Below are positions 7,536 through 17,551 of a stretch of 64,000 nucleotides of DNA, in pieces. The stretch is from Devosia marina. GTDB lineage: Bacteria > Pseudomonadota > Alphaproteobacteria > Rhizobiales > Devosiaceae. The translations under genes and the position numbers were made by a program. The stretch spans positions 744,001 to 808,000 of the forward strand of contig NZ_WQRF01000001.1 in the NCBI RefSeq assembly GCF_009758415.1. Direction: 5' to 3'. The notes beneath the pieces were generated by a model. That model did not search any database. It was not told where the DNA came from and saw only the letters and a list, made by a program, of their open reading frames with translations. Every line of letters starts with the position of its first letter. The first letter of the stretch is position 1.

Positions 7536-10500
7536 ATGCGCGGCCCTGGCTTCATTCACCTTCACGTTCATTCCGCTTTTTCCCTGCTTGAAGGGGCATT
7601 GCAGCTTGAGACCATTCTCAAGCTGGCCGCCGAAGACGAACAGCCGGCGCTCGGCATAGCCGACACCAACAATCTCTTCGGTGCCCTCGAATTTTCTGAG
7701 AAGGCCACCAAAAAAGGCATTCAGCCTCTTATCGGCGTCGAACTTGCGGTCGATTTCGCGGCTGCCGAAGAAAGGGTCAGCGAACGGGGACATACGGCCT
7801 GGACGGGCAAGTCCAGCATTGTCTTGATGGCGCAATCCGAAGAGGGGTTTTCCAATCTCTCGCAACTGGTCTCACGCGCCTATCTTGAGGGCGAGGATGG
7901 CATGGCCCGGGCGAATTTGGACTGGATGACACGCGAAAGCCTGTCGGGCCTCATCTGTCTGTCTGGCGGTCCCGAAGGCGGCATCGACATGGCTTTCGCC
8001 AATGGACAGGACGCCAATGCGACCCGACGGCTGGATCGGCTGGTCGATCTGTTCGGCGACCGCTTCTATATCGAATTGCAGCGTCACGGCCGGCCAATGG
8101 AGACGACGGTCGAACCGCGCCTGGTGGACTATGCCTATCGCAAGGGCGTTCCGCTGGTGGCTACCAACGAACCCTTCTTCAGGACCGAGAAGGAATATGA
8201 GGCGCATGATGCTCTGCTGGCAATTGCCGGCAGTTCCGTGCTCGCCCAGACCGAGCGGCGCAAGCTCAACGACCAGTATTATTTCAAGACCCGGGCGGAA
8301 ATGGTCGAGCTGTTCTCCGACCTGCCCGAAGCCCTCGATTCGACCATCGAGATCGCCAGGCGCGTGGCTTACCGCCCGCGCACCCGCGGGCCGATCCTGC
8401 CTAAATTTGCTGCTGGTTCACACGCCACTGAAGACGAAGTGGTTGCCGCCGAGGCCGCCGCCCTGCGCAAGATCGCTGTCGAGGGGCTCGACAAGCGCCT
8501 CGAGATCGTCGGCCTGGCACCGGGCAAGGAAGAGAAGGAATATCGCGAGCGGCTCGATTTCGAACTGGGCATCATCGAGAAGATGAAATTCCCCGGCTAC
8601 TTCCTGATCGTGGCCGACTTCATCCAATGGGCCAAGGCCCACAATATACCGGTCGGGCCGGGGCGTGGCTCGGGCGCCGGCTCTCTGGTGGCCTATGCCA
8701 CCACCATCACCGACCTCGATCCCCTCCGCTACAATCTGCTGTTCGAACGCTTCCTCAATCCCGAACGCGTTTCGATGCCGGACTTCGATATCGACTTCTG
8801 CCAGGACCGGCGTGAGGAAGTCATCGATTACGTCCAGGACAAATACGGCTCCAGCCAGGTCGCCCAGATCATCACCTTCGGAACTCTGCAGGCCCGCGCC
8901 GTGCTGCGCGACGTCGGCCGCGTGCTGCAGATGCCCTATGGCCAGGTCGACCGCATCTGTAAGCTCGTGCCCGCCAACCCGGCCGATCCCTGGTCCATTG
9001 AGCGCACCATGAAAGAGGTGCCACAGTTCAAGCAGATGGCCGATGAGGACGAGACGGTCGGGCAGTTGGTGGAGATCGCCAAGGCTCTCGAAGGCCTGTT
9101 CCGCCACGCCTCGACCCATGCCGCCGGCATTGTCATCGGTGACCGGCCCCTCCAGGAACTGCTGCCGCTGTACCGCGATCCGCGCTCCGACATGCCGGTC
9201 ACCCAATACAACCTGAAATGGGTTGAGCCTGCGGGCCTGGTCAAGTTCGACTTTCTGGGTCTCAAGACCCTGACGACCATCCGCTATGCGGTAGACATGG
9301 TGAAGCAGCGGGGGATCGAACTCGACATCGACGCCATCGATATTGAGGACGCTGCCACCTACAAGCTGTATGCACGTGGCGACACCTACGGCATCTTCCA
9401 GTTTGAAAGCGCGGGCATGCGTCGCGCCTTGATGGATCTCAAGCCCGACCGCATCGAAGACCTGATCGCCATGAACGCGCTCTATCGGCCCGGCCCGATG
9501 GACAATATCCCCAGCTTCATCAACCGCAAGCATGGCACCGAGGAGGTTGTTTACCCCCATCCTGCGCTGTCCGAAGTGCTGGACGAGACCTACGGCATCA
9601 TCGTCTATCAGGAGCAGGTGATGCAGATCGCCCAGCTTCTTTCGGGCTATTCGCTCGGCGAAGCCGACATGCTGCGCCGCGCCATGGGCAAGAAGATCAA
9701 GGCGGAGATGGACAATCAGCGCATCCGCTTCCGCGAGGGTGCGGGTCCCAACGGGGTGAGCGCCGCGCTCGCTGACGAGATCTTCGACCTGTTGGCCAAA
9801 TTTGCGAATTACGGCTTCAACAAGAGCCACGCTGCTGCATATGCCTGGGTCAGCTATCAGACCGCCTATCTCAAGGAGCATTTCCCGCACGAATTCTATG
9901 CGGCCTCAATGACCCTCGATATGGCCCAGACCGACAAGCTCTCCGATTTCCGGCGCGAGGCCGGCAAGAAGGGCATTGAGGTGGTTCCGCCCTGCGTCAA
10001 CCAGTCCGAGGTGGTGTTTTCGGTCAAGGATGATCGGGTCCATTATGGCCTTTCGGCGGTCAAGGGCGTCGGCAGGGCCATGGCCGAGCACATTGTCGAA
10101 GTACGCGGTGATCAGCCTTTCAAGGATCTGGGGGACTTTGCCCGGCGGGTCGATCCGCGCGTGCTCAACAAACGCACGCTCGAAACCCTGGTCAATGCCG
10201 GCGCGTTCGACTGCCTTGTTCCTCGTCGGGAGATTGCGTTTGCCGCTGTCGAATCGGTCATCGGCACGGCCCAGGCCCTCACGGCCGATCGTAGCTCCGG
10301 CCAGGTCTCGCTGTTCGGCGGCGTGGAGGAAGAACCATTCCGTCTGCCGACGGGGGTCGCTGTCTGGAATTCAACCGAACGGGCCGATCGCGAACTCTCG
10401 GCCATCGGCTTCCACCTCTCGGCCCATCCCCTCGATGCATATGCCGACCTGTTCGAAAAGCTCCGCGTCCAGCGCTGGAGCGATTTTGAACGGGCCGTAA

Positions 10501-10991
10501 AGGACGGCGCGGGGGCAGGGCGCCTGGCCGGCACGATTTCATCGCGTAACGACAGGCGTACGCGTAAGGGCACGCCGATGATGATCCTGACCCTGTCGGA
10601 TCAGAGCGGCACCTATGAGTGCATTGCCTTTTCTGAGCAGATCAACGAGTTCGGCGCCATCCTGCAGCCAGGCAATTCGGTCATTTTGCAGGTCGGGGCC
10701 GATGAGCGCGCCGAAGGCATCAGCGTGCGCCTGATATCCGCCGAACCCATTGAAGGCATGGCCGAGCGGATCGACCGGCAATTGACCGTATTCCTTGCGG
10801 ATCCACAGGCCCTGGGCCCGACCAGCGCGCAACTCAAGCGCGGCGGCAATGGCACGGTCAATTTCGTGGTGATCCGGGATGGGGGCGCGCGCGAATACGA
10901 GATCGAACTGCCCGGCAAGTACAATGTCACGGCGGAGGTCGCCGGCGGCATCAAGGCTCTGGAAGGTGTGACGGATGTGCGCTTCGCCTGA
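7536..10991 (+). CDS. dnaE: DNA polymerase III alpha subunit
   Basis: A 1151-residue replicative polymerase, the normal length for DnaE1. The N-terminal PHP domain begins FIHLHVHS, with histidines at 8, 10 and 12. The palm has GPGRGSGAGSLVAY near residue 373 and PDFDIDF with catalytic aspartates at 416 and 418. The finger segment contains YGFNKSHAAAYAWVSYQTAY. Toward the C-terminus lie a helix-hairpin-helix region (YGLSAVKGVG) and an OB fold around residue 1000. It extends DNA as part of the Pol III holoenzyme with the clamp and loader; holB, encoding the clamp-loader delta' subunit, is at the other end of this window. The start ATG is preceded by AGGAGA. Confidence 0.97.
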   Translation: MRGPGFIHLHVHSAFSLLEGALQLETILKLAAEDEQPALGIADTNNLFGALEFSEKATKKGIQPLIGVELAVDFAAAEERVSERGHTAWTGKSSIVLMAQSEEGFSNLSQLVSRAYLEGEDGMARANLDWMTRESLSGLICLSGGPEGGIDMAFANGQDANATRRLDRLVDLFGDRFYIELQRHGRPMETTVEPRLVDYAYRKGVPLVATNEPFFRTEKEYEAHDALLAIAGSSVLAQTERRKLNDQYYFKTRAEMVELFSDLPEALDSTIEIARRVAYRPRTRGPILPKFAAGSHATEDEVVAAEAAALRKIAVEGLDKRLEIVGLAPGKEEKEYRERLDFELGIIEKMKFPGYFLIVADFIQWAKAHNIPVGPGRGSGAGSLVAYATTITDLDPLRYNLLFERFLNPERVSMPDFDIDFCQDRREEVIDYVQDKYGSSQVAQIITFGTLQARAVLRDVGRVLQMPYGQVDRICKLVPANPADPWSIERTMKEVPQFKQMADEDETVGQLVEIAKALEGLFRHASTHAAGIVIGDRPLQELLPLYRDPRSDMPVTQYNLKWVEPAGLVKFDFLGLKTLTTIRYAVDMVKQRGIELDIDAIDIEDAATYKLYARGDTYGIFQFESAGMRRALMDLKPDRIEDLIAMNALYRPGPMDNIPSFINRKHGTEEVVYPHPALSEVLDETYGIIVYQEQVMQIAQLLSGYSLGEADMLRRAMGKKIKAEMDNQRIRFREGAGPNGVSAALADEIFDLLAKFANYGFNKSHAAAYAWVSYQTAYLKEHFPHEFYAASMTLDMAQTDKLSDFRREAGKKGIEVVPPCVNQSEVVFSVKDDRVHYGLSAVKGVGRAMAEHIVEVRGDQPFKDLGDFARRVDPRVLNKRTLETLVNAGAFDCLVPRREIAFAAVESVIGTAQALTADRSSGQVSLFGGVEEEPFRLPTGVAVWNSTERADRELSAIGFHLSAHPLDAYADLFEKLRVQRWSDFERAVKDGAGAGRLAGTISSRNDRRTRKGTPMMILTLSDQSGTYECIAFSEQINEFGAILQPGNSVILQVGADERAEGISVRLISAEPIEGMAERIDRQLTVFLADPQALGPTSAQLKRGGNGTVNFVVIRDGGAREYEIELPGKYNVTAEVAGGIKALEGVTDVRFA

Positions 10992-11327
10992 AACGAACGC
11001 GGGGGAGGCGAGCCTTTGGGGGCCCTTCCTCCCTCGCTCAGGGGCTCTCACCCTTGACCCCGCGTCTGGGCGCGGGTCTATGGTTAATCAATACCACAAT
11101 AGCGCCTCGGGTTGCTTGAAATTGTTGTGAATGCCGTAGGCGCCCGTCGCTCGGCCATATCTGGGTTGCTTCCGGCACCGCCTTGGCATATAGCAGCCAC
11201 GCGTTCGGCATGGGTCGAACGTGATTTCACACACGAAGCAGGCTTTTCCCTTGCGGAAAATCCAACCGGTGGCGGGTCCCGCTGCAAGGCTTCGTGGAGG
11301 CATCAACCGGTAAAGGAGCAGCCCATC
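10992..11327. other. 336-nt region between dnaE and rpsB
   Basis: No protein gene seen. It begins with GC-rich inverted repeats (GGGAGG 11003-11008 with CCTCCC 11028-11033), followed by a hairpin GACCCCGCG/CGCGGGTC (11056-11064/11071-11078) that may end dnaE transcription. The second half must contain the rpsB promoter and a long 5' leader; I could not identify the -35/-10 with confidence. Confidence 0.55.
11244..11327 (+). promoter_or_regulatory. Structured 5' leader of rpsB
   Basis: A short hairpin TTTTCC/GGAAAA (11244-11249/11255-11260) is followed by two copies of AACCGGT (11264-11270 and 11305-11311). ACCGGT is self-complementary, so the two copies can form a stem whose 3' strand ends just before the AAGGAG ribosome binding site of rpsB. 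Such a pseudo-symmetrical leader is the usual arrangement for autogenous control of rpsB-tsf by ribosomal protein S2 in other bacteria; here it is inferred from sequence only. Confidence 0.4.
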
Positions 11328-12101
11328 ATGGCACTGCCAGAATTCTCCATGCGTCAGCTTCTCGAAGCTGGCGTGCACTTCGGCCACCAGAAGCATCGCT
11401 GGAACCCGAAGATGGAACGCTACATTTTCGGCGTTCGCAACGACATTCACATTCTCGACCTGAGCCAGACCGTGCCGGCCCTGAGCCGCGCCCTGCAGCT
11501 CGTGTCCGACACCGTGGCCGATGGCGGTCGCGTGCTGTTCGTCGGCACCAAGCGTCAGGCTGCCCCGCTGGTGGCTGACGCGGCCAAGCAGTCGGCCCAG
11601 TACTACGTCAACTCCCGTTGGCTCGGTGGTACGCTGACCAATTGGCAGACCATCTCCAACTCGATCGCCCGCCTGCGCGAGCTCGAGTCGATGAGCGAAG
11701 CTGATCTGGCCCTGCGCACCAAGAAGGAGCGCCTGATGATGTCCCGCGAACAGGAGCGTCTCGAGCGCGACCTGGGCGGCATCAAGGACATGGGCAACCT
11801 GCCCAACCTCCTGTTCGTGATCGACACGAACAAGGAAGAGAACGCAATCAAGGAAGCCCGTCGCCTGGGCATCCCGGTCGTCGCCATCGTCGACACCAAT
11901 TGCGATCCCGATATCGTTGACTACGCCATCCCCGGCAATGACGACGCCAGCCGCGCTCTCGAGCTCTATGTCTCGCTGATCTCGCGTGCTGCCATTGACG
12001 GCATCGGCCGCTCTTCGAGCGCCCTTGGCGCCGATCTGGGTTCGTCTGACGAGGCTCCCGCCGAGGACCTGCCGACCGAAGGCGACGCAACCGTCAACTA
12101 A
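11328..12101 (+). CDS. rpsB: 30S ribosomal protein S2
   Basis: A 257-residue small-subunit protein. It opens [20 protein letters not shown], followed by [35 protein letters not shown] and the C-terminal [14 protein letters not shown]...YAIPGNDDA, all hallmark S2 segments. The frame is open further upstream, but the ATG at 11328 has AAGGAG nine bases before it and gives the family N-terminus. S2 helps bind bacterial mRNA to the 30S subunit. tsf follows after a 106-nt gap containing a hairpin, the classic rpsB-tsf pair. Confidence 0.97.
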   Translation: MALPEFSMRQLLEAGVHFGHQKHRWNPKMERYIFGVRNDIHILDLSQTVPALSRALQLVSDTVADGGRVLFVGTKRQAAPLVADAAKQSAQYYVNSRWLGGTLTNWQTISNSIARLRELESMSEADLALRTKKERLMMSREQERLERDLGGIKDMGNLPNLLFVIDTNKEENAIKEARRLGIPVVAIVDTNCDPDIVDYAIPGNDDASRALELYVSLISRAAIDGIGRSSSALGADLGSSDEAPAEDLPTEGDATVN

Positions 12102-12112
12102 TCTTCGTGCAG

Positions 12113-12138
12113 GCGTGCCTTCCTGTGGGGAGGCACGC
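12113..12138 (+). terminator. Hairpin between rpsB and tsf
   Basis: An 11-bp stem (12113-12123 with 12128-12138, GCGTGCCTTCC/GGGAGGCACGC, one G-T pair) with a TGTG loop. No T tract follows, so it is more likely a partial terminator or 3'-end stabiliser that sets the rpsB:tsf expression ratio than a full stop. Confidence 0.6.
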
Positions 12139-12207
12139 TCCGCCCGATTCCGGGCAAGTACCCACTCGAATAAGCCGCCCCGAGAGGGGCCGCCAAGAGG
12201 TGAACCC

Positions 12208-13134
12208 ATGGAAATCACTGCTGCAATGGTCAAGCAGCTCCGCGACTCGACTGGTGTCGGGATGATGGACTGCAAGAAGGCCCTGGCTGAAACCAATGGC
12301 GACATGGACGCCGCCATTGACTGGCTGCGCACCCGTGGCCTGGCAAAGGCCGCCAAGAAGGCAGACCGCGTCGCTGCTGAAGGTCTGGTTGGCGTCATCA
12401 CTGCCGGCACCAAGGCCGCTGCCGTTGAAGTCAACTCTGAAACCGATTTCGTTGCCCGCAACGAGCAGTTCCAGAACATCGTCGAAGCCGTCTCCAAGCT
12501 GGCGCTCGATGCTGATGGCGATGTCGTCAAGCTCGGTGAAATGCCGTTCCCCGGCACCGGCCACTCGGTTTCCGCAGAACTGACCGAAGCCATCGCCAAG
12601 ATCGGCGAGAACATGAACCTGCGCCGCACCGAGACCGTTTCGGTCACCGACGGCGTGGTCGAGAGCTATGTTCACAATGCGGTCAAGCCCGGCATGGGCA
12701 AGATCGGCATTCTGGTCGCTCTCGAATCGACCGGCGACAAGGCCGCTCTGTCGGCTCTCGGCAAGCAGCTTGCCATGCACATCGCCGCCGCCCAGCCCCA
12801 GGCCATCTCGCCCGACGAGCTGGACCAGGAAGTTGTAGCCCGTGAGCGCGCCATCATCCTCGAGCAGGTCAAGGAAAGCGGCAAGCCCGCTGACATCGCC
12901 GAGAAGATGGTTGAAGGCCGTATGCGCAAGTACTTCGAAGAAGTCACCCTGCTCAGCCAGGTTTTCGTCATCGACGGTGAGACCAAGGTTGGCGACGCGA
13001 TCAAGAACGCCGAGAAGGACGCTGGCGCCCCGATCAAGCTCACAAAGTTCGTGCGCTATGCCCTGGGCGAAGGCATCGAGAAGGTCGAAAGTGACTTTGC
13101 CGCAGAAGTCGCGGCCACCGCTGGCACCAAATAA
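12208..13134 (+). CDS. tsf: Elongation factor Ts
   Basis: A 308-residue nucleotide exchange factor for EF-Tu. The N-terminal UBA-like domain has [18 protein letters not shown] and the first TDFVARN motif ([15 protein letters not shown]) is near residue 80; the core continues with the dimerisation region. The C-terminal [16 protein letters not shown] matches the family. The ATG at 12208 follows AAGAGG and gives the normal start [13 protein letters not shown]; the open frame upstream is a shadow. Co-transcribed with rpsB. Confidence 0.97.
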   Translation: MEITAAMVKQLRDSTGVGMMDCKKALAETNGDMDAAIDWLRTRGLAKAAKKADRVAAEGLVGVITAGTKAAAVEVNSETDFVARNEQFQNIVEAVSKLALDADGDVVKLGEMPFPGTGHSVSAELTEAIAKIGENMNLRRTETVSVTDGVVESYVHNAVKPGMGKIGILVALESTGDKAALSALGKQLAMHIAAAQPQAISPDELDQEVVARERAIILEQVKESGKPADIAEKMVEGRMRKYFEEVTLLSQVFVIDGETKVGDAIKNAEKDAGAPIKLTKFVRYALGEGIEKVESDFAAEVAATAGTK

Positions 13135-13148
13135 GCCAGACGAAATTG

Positions 13149-13174
13149 GGGAATGGGCGACTTCGCCCGTTCCC
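13149..13174 (+). terminator. Hairpin after tsf
   Basis: An 11-bp stem (13149-13159 with 13164-13174, GGGAATGGGCG/CGCCCGTTCCC) with an ACTT loop begins 15 nt after the tsf stop. It lacks a T tract, so termination may be partial and pyrH may receive read-through. Confidence 0.55.
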
Positions 13175-13332
13175 ACGCTCTCCGGAAAGGCCGCTTTTCT
13201 GGATTGAGCTCTTCCACTTCAAATTATTTCAGCATGCAGCCTTGGCTTCATTTGCCGGGCAATTTGCCATAGGGTTTGCCGGGTCCGCCGGAATCGGTGG
13301 CCCGCTCATCAAAGATCAAGGGGTCCCCATCA

Positions 13333-14052
13333 ATGCCATCCGCACATAAGCGCATCTTGCTCAAGGTTTCGGGTGAAGCGCTGGCGGGAGACAATTCTTT
13401 TGGCATTGAACCGCCATACCTGCAGCGCATTGCCGGCCAGATTGCCGACGTGGCACGCACGGGCGTCGAGGTTGCCATTGTGGTGGGTGGGGGCAATATT
13501 TTCCGAGGCATGGCCGGTGCGGCTGACGGCACCGACCGCGTGACCGCCGACCTGATGGGCATGCTGGGCACCATGATCAACGCCTTGGCCCTGAGCAACG
13601 CCATTACCCGCCACGGTGTCAAATCCAAGCCGTTCAGTGCAGCAACCATGCCATCGGTTGCAGATACTTTTACCGCGCGCGACGCCAAGCTGGCACTCGA
13701 AGAGGGCTTTGTCGTTGTCCTGGGCGGCGGAACGGGGAATCCGTTCTTCACCACCGATACCGCAGCGACCCTGCGCGCTATTGAGCTTGAATGCGACATG
13801 GTGCTCAAAGGAACCAAGGTCGACGGGGTCTATTCGGCCGACCCGATGAAGGACCCGACCGCAACCCGCTACACACAGATCAGCTATGATGACGTGATCC
13901 ATCAAAACCTCAAGGTGATGGATACCGCTGCATTCGCACTTGCCCGCGACAACTCCATGCCGATAATCGTATATGCATTGGACGACAAGGCGGGCCTTGC
14001 TGGTGTATTGGAGGGCAAGGGCCTGTCCACGCGCGTGGGCAATCCGCTTTAG
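13333..14052 (+). CDS. pyrH: Uridylate kinase
   Basis: A 239-residue UMP kinase of the amino-acid-kinase fold, converting UMP and ATP to UDP. It shows KRILLKVSGEAL at the N-terminus, VVGGGNIFRG around residue 55, the conserved GMLGTMINALAL and GTGNPFFTTDTAA, and VDGVYSADPMKDP near the C-terminus. The ATG at 13333 is chosen because KRILLKVSGE follows almost at once; the longer frame adds an unrelated extension. pyrH then frr is a very common gene pair. Confidence 0.96.
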   Translation: MPSAHKRILLKVSGEALAGDNSFGIEPPYLQRIAGQIADVARTGVEVAIVVGGGNIFRGMAGAADGTDRVTADLMGMLGTMINALALSNAITRHGVKSKPFSAATMPSVADTFTARDAKLALEEGFVVVLGGGTGNPFFTTDTAATLRAIELECDMVLKGTKVDGVYSADPMKDPTATRYTQISYDDVIHQNLKVMDTAAFALARDNSMPIIVYALDDKAGLAGVLEGKGLSTRVGNPL

Positions 14053-14163
14053 ACGCCTGCTTGCAGGCGCCGTCGGCCCCACATTATGGGTGTTGATGAA
14101 CCCGATGAACGCCAGAGAACGGGCACAAGACCCGGGCCGGCAATGGACTGGAAGGAAACAGCA

Positions 14164-14724
14164 ATGGCCTCGAGCTACGATCTCAACGACCTCAAGACGC
14201 GCATGCAGAAGTCCGTCGCGTCTCTCAAGGATGAGTTGGGTGGCCTGAGGACCGGGCGCGCAAGCGCCAGTCTCCTCGACCCTGTGACGGTGGAAGTCTA
14301 TGGCTCGCGTATGCCGCTCAATCAGGTAGCGACAGTGACCGTGCCCGAGCCCCGGATGCTCTCGGTGCAGGTCTGGGACCGGTCCAACGCCAATGCCGTC
14401 GAGAAGGCCATTCGTGACAGCGGCTTGGGGCTGAACCCGATGGGCGAAGGACAGATCATTCGCGTGCCGTTGCCCGAACTGAATGAACAGCGCCGCAAGG
14501 AGCTTGCCAAGGTTGCCCACACCTATGCCGAGCAGGCGCGCGTCGCTGTGCGCCACATTCGTCGCGACGGCATGGATGCCTTGAAAAAGGCAGAGAAAGA
14601 CGGCGACATGAGCCAGGACGACGCCAAGAAGCAGTCCGATCTCGTTCAAAAGGCCACCGATGACTCCGTCGCCGAGATTGACACCATCGTTGCGACCAAG
14701 GAACAGGAGATCATGCAGGTCTAG
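14164..14724 (+). CDS. frr: Ribosome recycling factor
   Basis: A 186-residue factor that, with EF-G, splits post-termination ribosomes. The three-helix bundle shows [74 protein letters not shown] and [11 protein letters not shown]. The ATG at 14164 gives [18 protein letters not shown], the normal start, preceded by GGAAACAGC. It lies 111 nt after pyrH and is followed by uppS. Confidence 0.96.
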   Translation: MASSYDLNDLKTRMQKSVASLKDELGGLRTGRASASLLDPVTVEVYGSRMPLNQVATVTVPEPRMLSVQVWDRSNANAVEKAIRDSGLGLNPMGEGQIIRVPLPELNEQRRKELAKVAHTYAEQARVAVRHIRRDGMDALKKAEKDGDMSQDDAKKQSDLVQKATDDSVAEIDTIVATKEQEIMQV

Positions 14725-14757
14725 GGGATCACATGGTCTCGCGCCGGGAGGGCGTTG

Positions 14758-15519
14758 ATGGCAGGGGAACCGGCCGCCAGTATGAAAGTTGAGCCAGGTG
14801 CGGGGTTGAAAATCCCGCGCCATATTGGCGTCATTATGGATGGCAATGGCCGCTGGGCCAGGCAACGCGGCAAGCGGCGGACCGAAGGTCATGTCGAGGG
14901 TGTCAAATCCCTGCGTGGGCTGGTCGAACACTGCGTCACCTATGGCGTACCCTGCCTGACGGTGTTCAGTTTTTCGTCGGAAAACTGGTCGAGACCCTCC
15001 GATGAAGTGTCTTTCATCTTCAACCTGTTGCGGCGCTTTGTTGCATCAGATCTGCAGCGACTGATTCGCAACAACGTGCGTGTTCGGATCATTGGTTCGC
15101 GCGTCGGGCTGGAACCGAGCCTCGTCAAGTTGATTGACGATGTCGAAGCCAAGACGCAGGCCAATACGGGACTGACCCTTGTTGTCGCGTTCAACTATGG
15201 TAGCAAGGCCGAGATTGTCGCTGCAGCCCGTCACCTGGCAGAGGAAGTGGCTGCAGGGCGCCTGAGCCCTGACGACATCGACGAGCAACGGCTTGGCGAC
15301 GCGCTTTATACGGCTGGTCTGCCTGATCCGGACGTAATCATCCGCACCAGTGGCGAACAGCGTCTGTCCAATTTCCTGCTCTGGCAGGCGGCCTATGCAG
15401 AGTTCGTGTTCGTCGATGAGCACTGGCCCGATTTCGATGAAGCCAGCTTTGTGCGTGTGCTTGAAACGTACACCCAGCGCGACCGGCGCTTTGGCGGTAT
15501 TGGGGCGGACGCGCGTTGA
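14758..15519 (+). CDS. uppS: Isoprenyl transferase (undecaprenyl diphosphate synthase)
   Basis: A 253-residue cis-prenyltransferase that makes the C55 lipid carrier precursor for peptidoglycan and O-antigen. It contains HIGVIMDGNGRWARQRGKRR with the catalytic aspartate, VFSFSSENWSRP, and the C-terminal IRTSGEQRLSNFLLWQAAYAEFVF. The start is the ATG at 14758, with GGGAGG six bases before it. It overlaps cdsA by 4 nt and belongs to the pyrH-to-lpxB envelope cluster. Confidence 0.95.
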   Translation: MAGEPAASMKVEPGAGLKIPRHIGVIMDGNGRWARQRGKRRTEGHVEGVKSLRGLVEHCVTYGVPCLTVFSFSSENWSRPSDEVSFIFNLLRRFVASDLQRLIRNNVRVRIIGSRVGLEPSLVKLIDDVEAKTQANTGLTLVVAFNYGSKAEIVAAARHLAEEVAAGRLSPDDIDEQRLGDALYTAGLPDPDVIIRTSGEQRLSNFLLWQAAYAEFVFVDEHWPDFDEASFVRVLETYTQRDRRFGGIGADAR

Positions 15520-16376
15520 GCGGGCAGGGGGACCCGAATGCTGATCAGCCGGCCCCAGCCCGGCGGTCCTGGGCCGATATCGGGCCGCGACTCGCTTCTG
15601 CTGCTGTTCTGATTGCGCTGACCGCGACAGCGCTTGTCGTTGGCAGCTATCTCTTTGCCGCGGTTGTGGGCGCGGTCTATGCCCTTGCCTATCGCGAATG
15701 GGAGACAATGGTGACCCGCGCGCCGCTGACCCCACGGGGCATGGTGTTGATCGGGCTCGTGGCGCTGTCCGGCCTGCTCTACCCACTCGTCGGCCTCTGG
15801 GGACCAACAGGGGCAATTGTTCTGGCGTGTGGCCTGACATTCACCATGGAGCGGGAGCACATGGTCTGGCGGATTGTCGGGCTGGTGCTGTTCGTGGCGC
15901 TGATAACCTCTCTCATGGCCATGCGTGGCACCGGGACGGCAGGAATTTGGGCCGGCCTTTATCTTGGCACGGTGGTCTGGATGACCGATTCTGCAGCCTT
16001 CTTTGCAGGCCGCCAGATTGGCGGTGAAAAGCTGGCCCCCGACATTTCGCCATCCAAGACCTGGTCGGGCGCCCTGGGCGGGCTCGCTCTTGGTACTGGT
16101 GCGGGGCTGGTGGTCTGGCTCTGGCTGACCGACTCACCGATCTGGATTGGTATCCTTCTCTCTGCGACGATCAGCGTACTCGCTCAGGCCGGCGATCTGG
16201 CCGAGAGTGCGATCAAGCGCTTCTTCCGCATCAAGGACAGCGGCGACATTATTCCCGGACATGGCGGGCTGATGGATCGCCTGGACAGTCTCACATTCGG
16301 CGTGTTTCTGGTCGTAATAGTGGGCGCAACCCATGCCGGGTTCGAGGCGATAGCGGCGGGATTGCTCCACTGGTAG
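15516..16376 (+). CDS. cdsA: Phosphatidate cytidylyltransferase
   Basis: A 286-residue integral membrane enzyme that makes CDP-diacylglycerol from phosphatidate and CTP, the branch point of phospholipid synthesis. Several hydrophobic helices precede the C-terminal signature region SPSKTWSGALGG...AQAGDLAESAIKRFFRIKDSG...PGHGGLMDRLDS. The only start that couples to uppS is the TTG at 15516, overlapping the uppS stop as TTGA; no good ATG lies before the first membrane helix. Confidence 0.93.
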   Translation: MSGQGDPNADQPAPARRSWADIGPRLASAAVLIALTATALVVGSYLFAAVVGAVYALAYREWETMVTRAPLTPRGMVLIGLVALSGLLYPLVGLWGPTGAIVLACGLTFTMEREHMVWRIVGLVLFVALITSLMAMRGTGTAGIWAGLYLGTVVWMTDSAAFFAGRQIGGEKLAPDISPSKTWSGALGGLALGTGAGLVVWLWLTDSPIWIGILLSATISVLAQAGDLAESAIKRFFRIKDSGDIIPGHGGLMDRLDSLTFGVFLVVIVGATHAGFEAIAAGLLHW

Positions 16377-16414
16377 CGCCAGCCCGTACCGAACTGTGAG
16401 AGTATTGGAATCCA

Positions 16415-17551
16415 ATGTTTGATTTCGCCTACTGGCTGCTGTCTTATCTCGTTCCATTCCTCGTCGTTTTGACGGTTATCGTCTTCGTCCACGAGATGGG
16501 CCATTATCTGGTAGCCCGCTGGAATGGTGTGGCCATCCACACCTTCTCGGTTGGCTTTGGGCGCGAGTTGGTGGGCTGGAACGACCGGCACGGCACGCGC
16601 TGGCGTATCTCCGCTATCCCATTGGGGGGCTATGTCCGCTTTGTTGGCGACATGAACCCGGCCAGCGTGCCTGACCCGGAGGCCGCCGCAAAGGTGGACC
16701 CGGCCCTGGCGCCGCGCCTCTTCGTCAACAAAAACGTCTGGCAACGCATTGCGATCGTCGCCGCCGGCCCGCTTGCCAATGTCCTGCTGACCTTCCTGAT
16801 TCTCTATGCCCTTTTGCTCGGCTATGGGCGCTACACGATCCCGCCGGTCATCAGCGAGGTCGTCTCCGGCTCGGTCGCCGAAACGGCGGGCTTCCTGCCG
16901 GGCGATAAAATCGTGGCAGTCGATGGCTATGCTGTTCGCGGCTTTGAAGATTTCCAGCGCTATGTCGCCACCAGTCCAGAACGCCCGGTGGTGGTGGACC
17001 TTGTGCGCAGCGGTGCGCAACGAACGCTTACCTTGGTCCCCGAAGCTGTTGAAATCGAGGATCGATTCGGCAATGACCAGCGGATTGGCCGGATCGGGGT
17101 CTCTCGTGACGTTGAAGAAACAGATGTGACACTTTACCGTCCTGGCCCCGTCGAGGCAGTCGGCATGACCTTCGAGGAGATCCGGTTCATCGTGCAGCGC
17201 ACGGGCGCCTTCCTGGGCGATTTCTTCGTGGGTAGGGGCGATGTCGAGCAACTTGGCGGGCCGGTCAAGGTGGCCAAGGTTTCAGGGGAGGTGGCTACGC
17301 TGGGCTTTGTGGCCCTGATCAACCTGATGGCGCTGCTCTCGCTCAATATCGGAATCTTCAACCTGTTGCCGGTGCCCATGCTCGATGGCGGGCACCTGCT
17401 GTACTATTTCATCGAAGCAGCTCGCGGGCGCCCACTCAGCATGCGCATACAGGAAATCGGCTTCCGCTTCGGATTTGCCCTTGTGCTTGCGCTCATGGTG
17501 TTTACCCTGTTCAACGACACGGTGTTCGACCACTTCGGAATTTTGCGCTAA
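16415..17551 (+). CDS. rseP: RIP metalloprotease, RseP/MmpA family
   Basis: A 378-residue inner-membrane site-2 protease. The zinc motif HEMGH is at residues 26-30 within the first helix, a PDZ domain covers roughly residues 130-220 (GSVAETAGFLPGDKIVAVDG), and NLLPVPMLDGGHLL near residue 320 carries the third metal ligand. One PDZ domain is visible where E. coli RseP has two. In Caulobacter the orthologue MmpA cleaves PodJ; elsewhere the family cleaves anti-sigma factors and leftover signal peptides. Substrates here are unknown. Confidence 0.94.
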   Translation: MFDFAYWLLSYLVPFLVVLTVIVFVHEMGHYLVARWNGVAIHTFSVGFGRELVGWNDRHGTRWRISAIPLGGYVRFVGDMNPASVPDPEAAAKVDPALAPRLFVNKNVWQRIAIVAAGPLANVLLTFLILYALLLGYGRYTIPPVISEVVSGSVAETAGFLPGDKIVAVDGYAVRGFEDFQRYVATSPERPVVVDLVRSGAQRTLTLVPEAVEIEDRFGNDQRIGRIGVSRDVEETDVTLYRPGPVEAVGMTFEEIRFIVQRTGAFLGDFFVGRGDVEQLGGPVKVAKVSGEVATLGFVALINLMALLSLNIGIFNLLPVPMLDGGHLLYYFIEAARGRPLSMRIQEIGFRFGFALVLALMVFTLFNDTVFDHFGILR

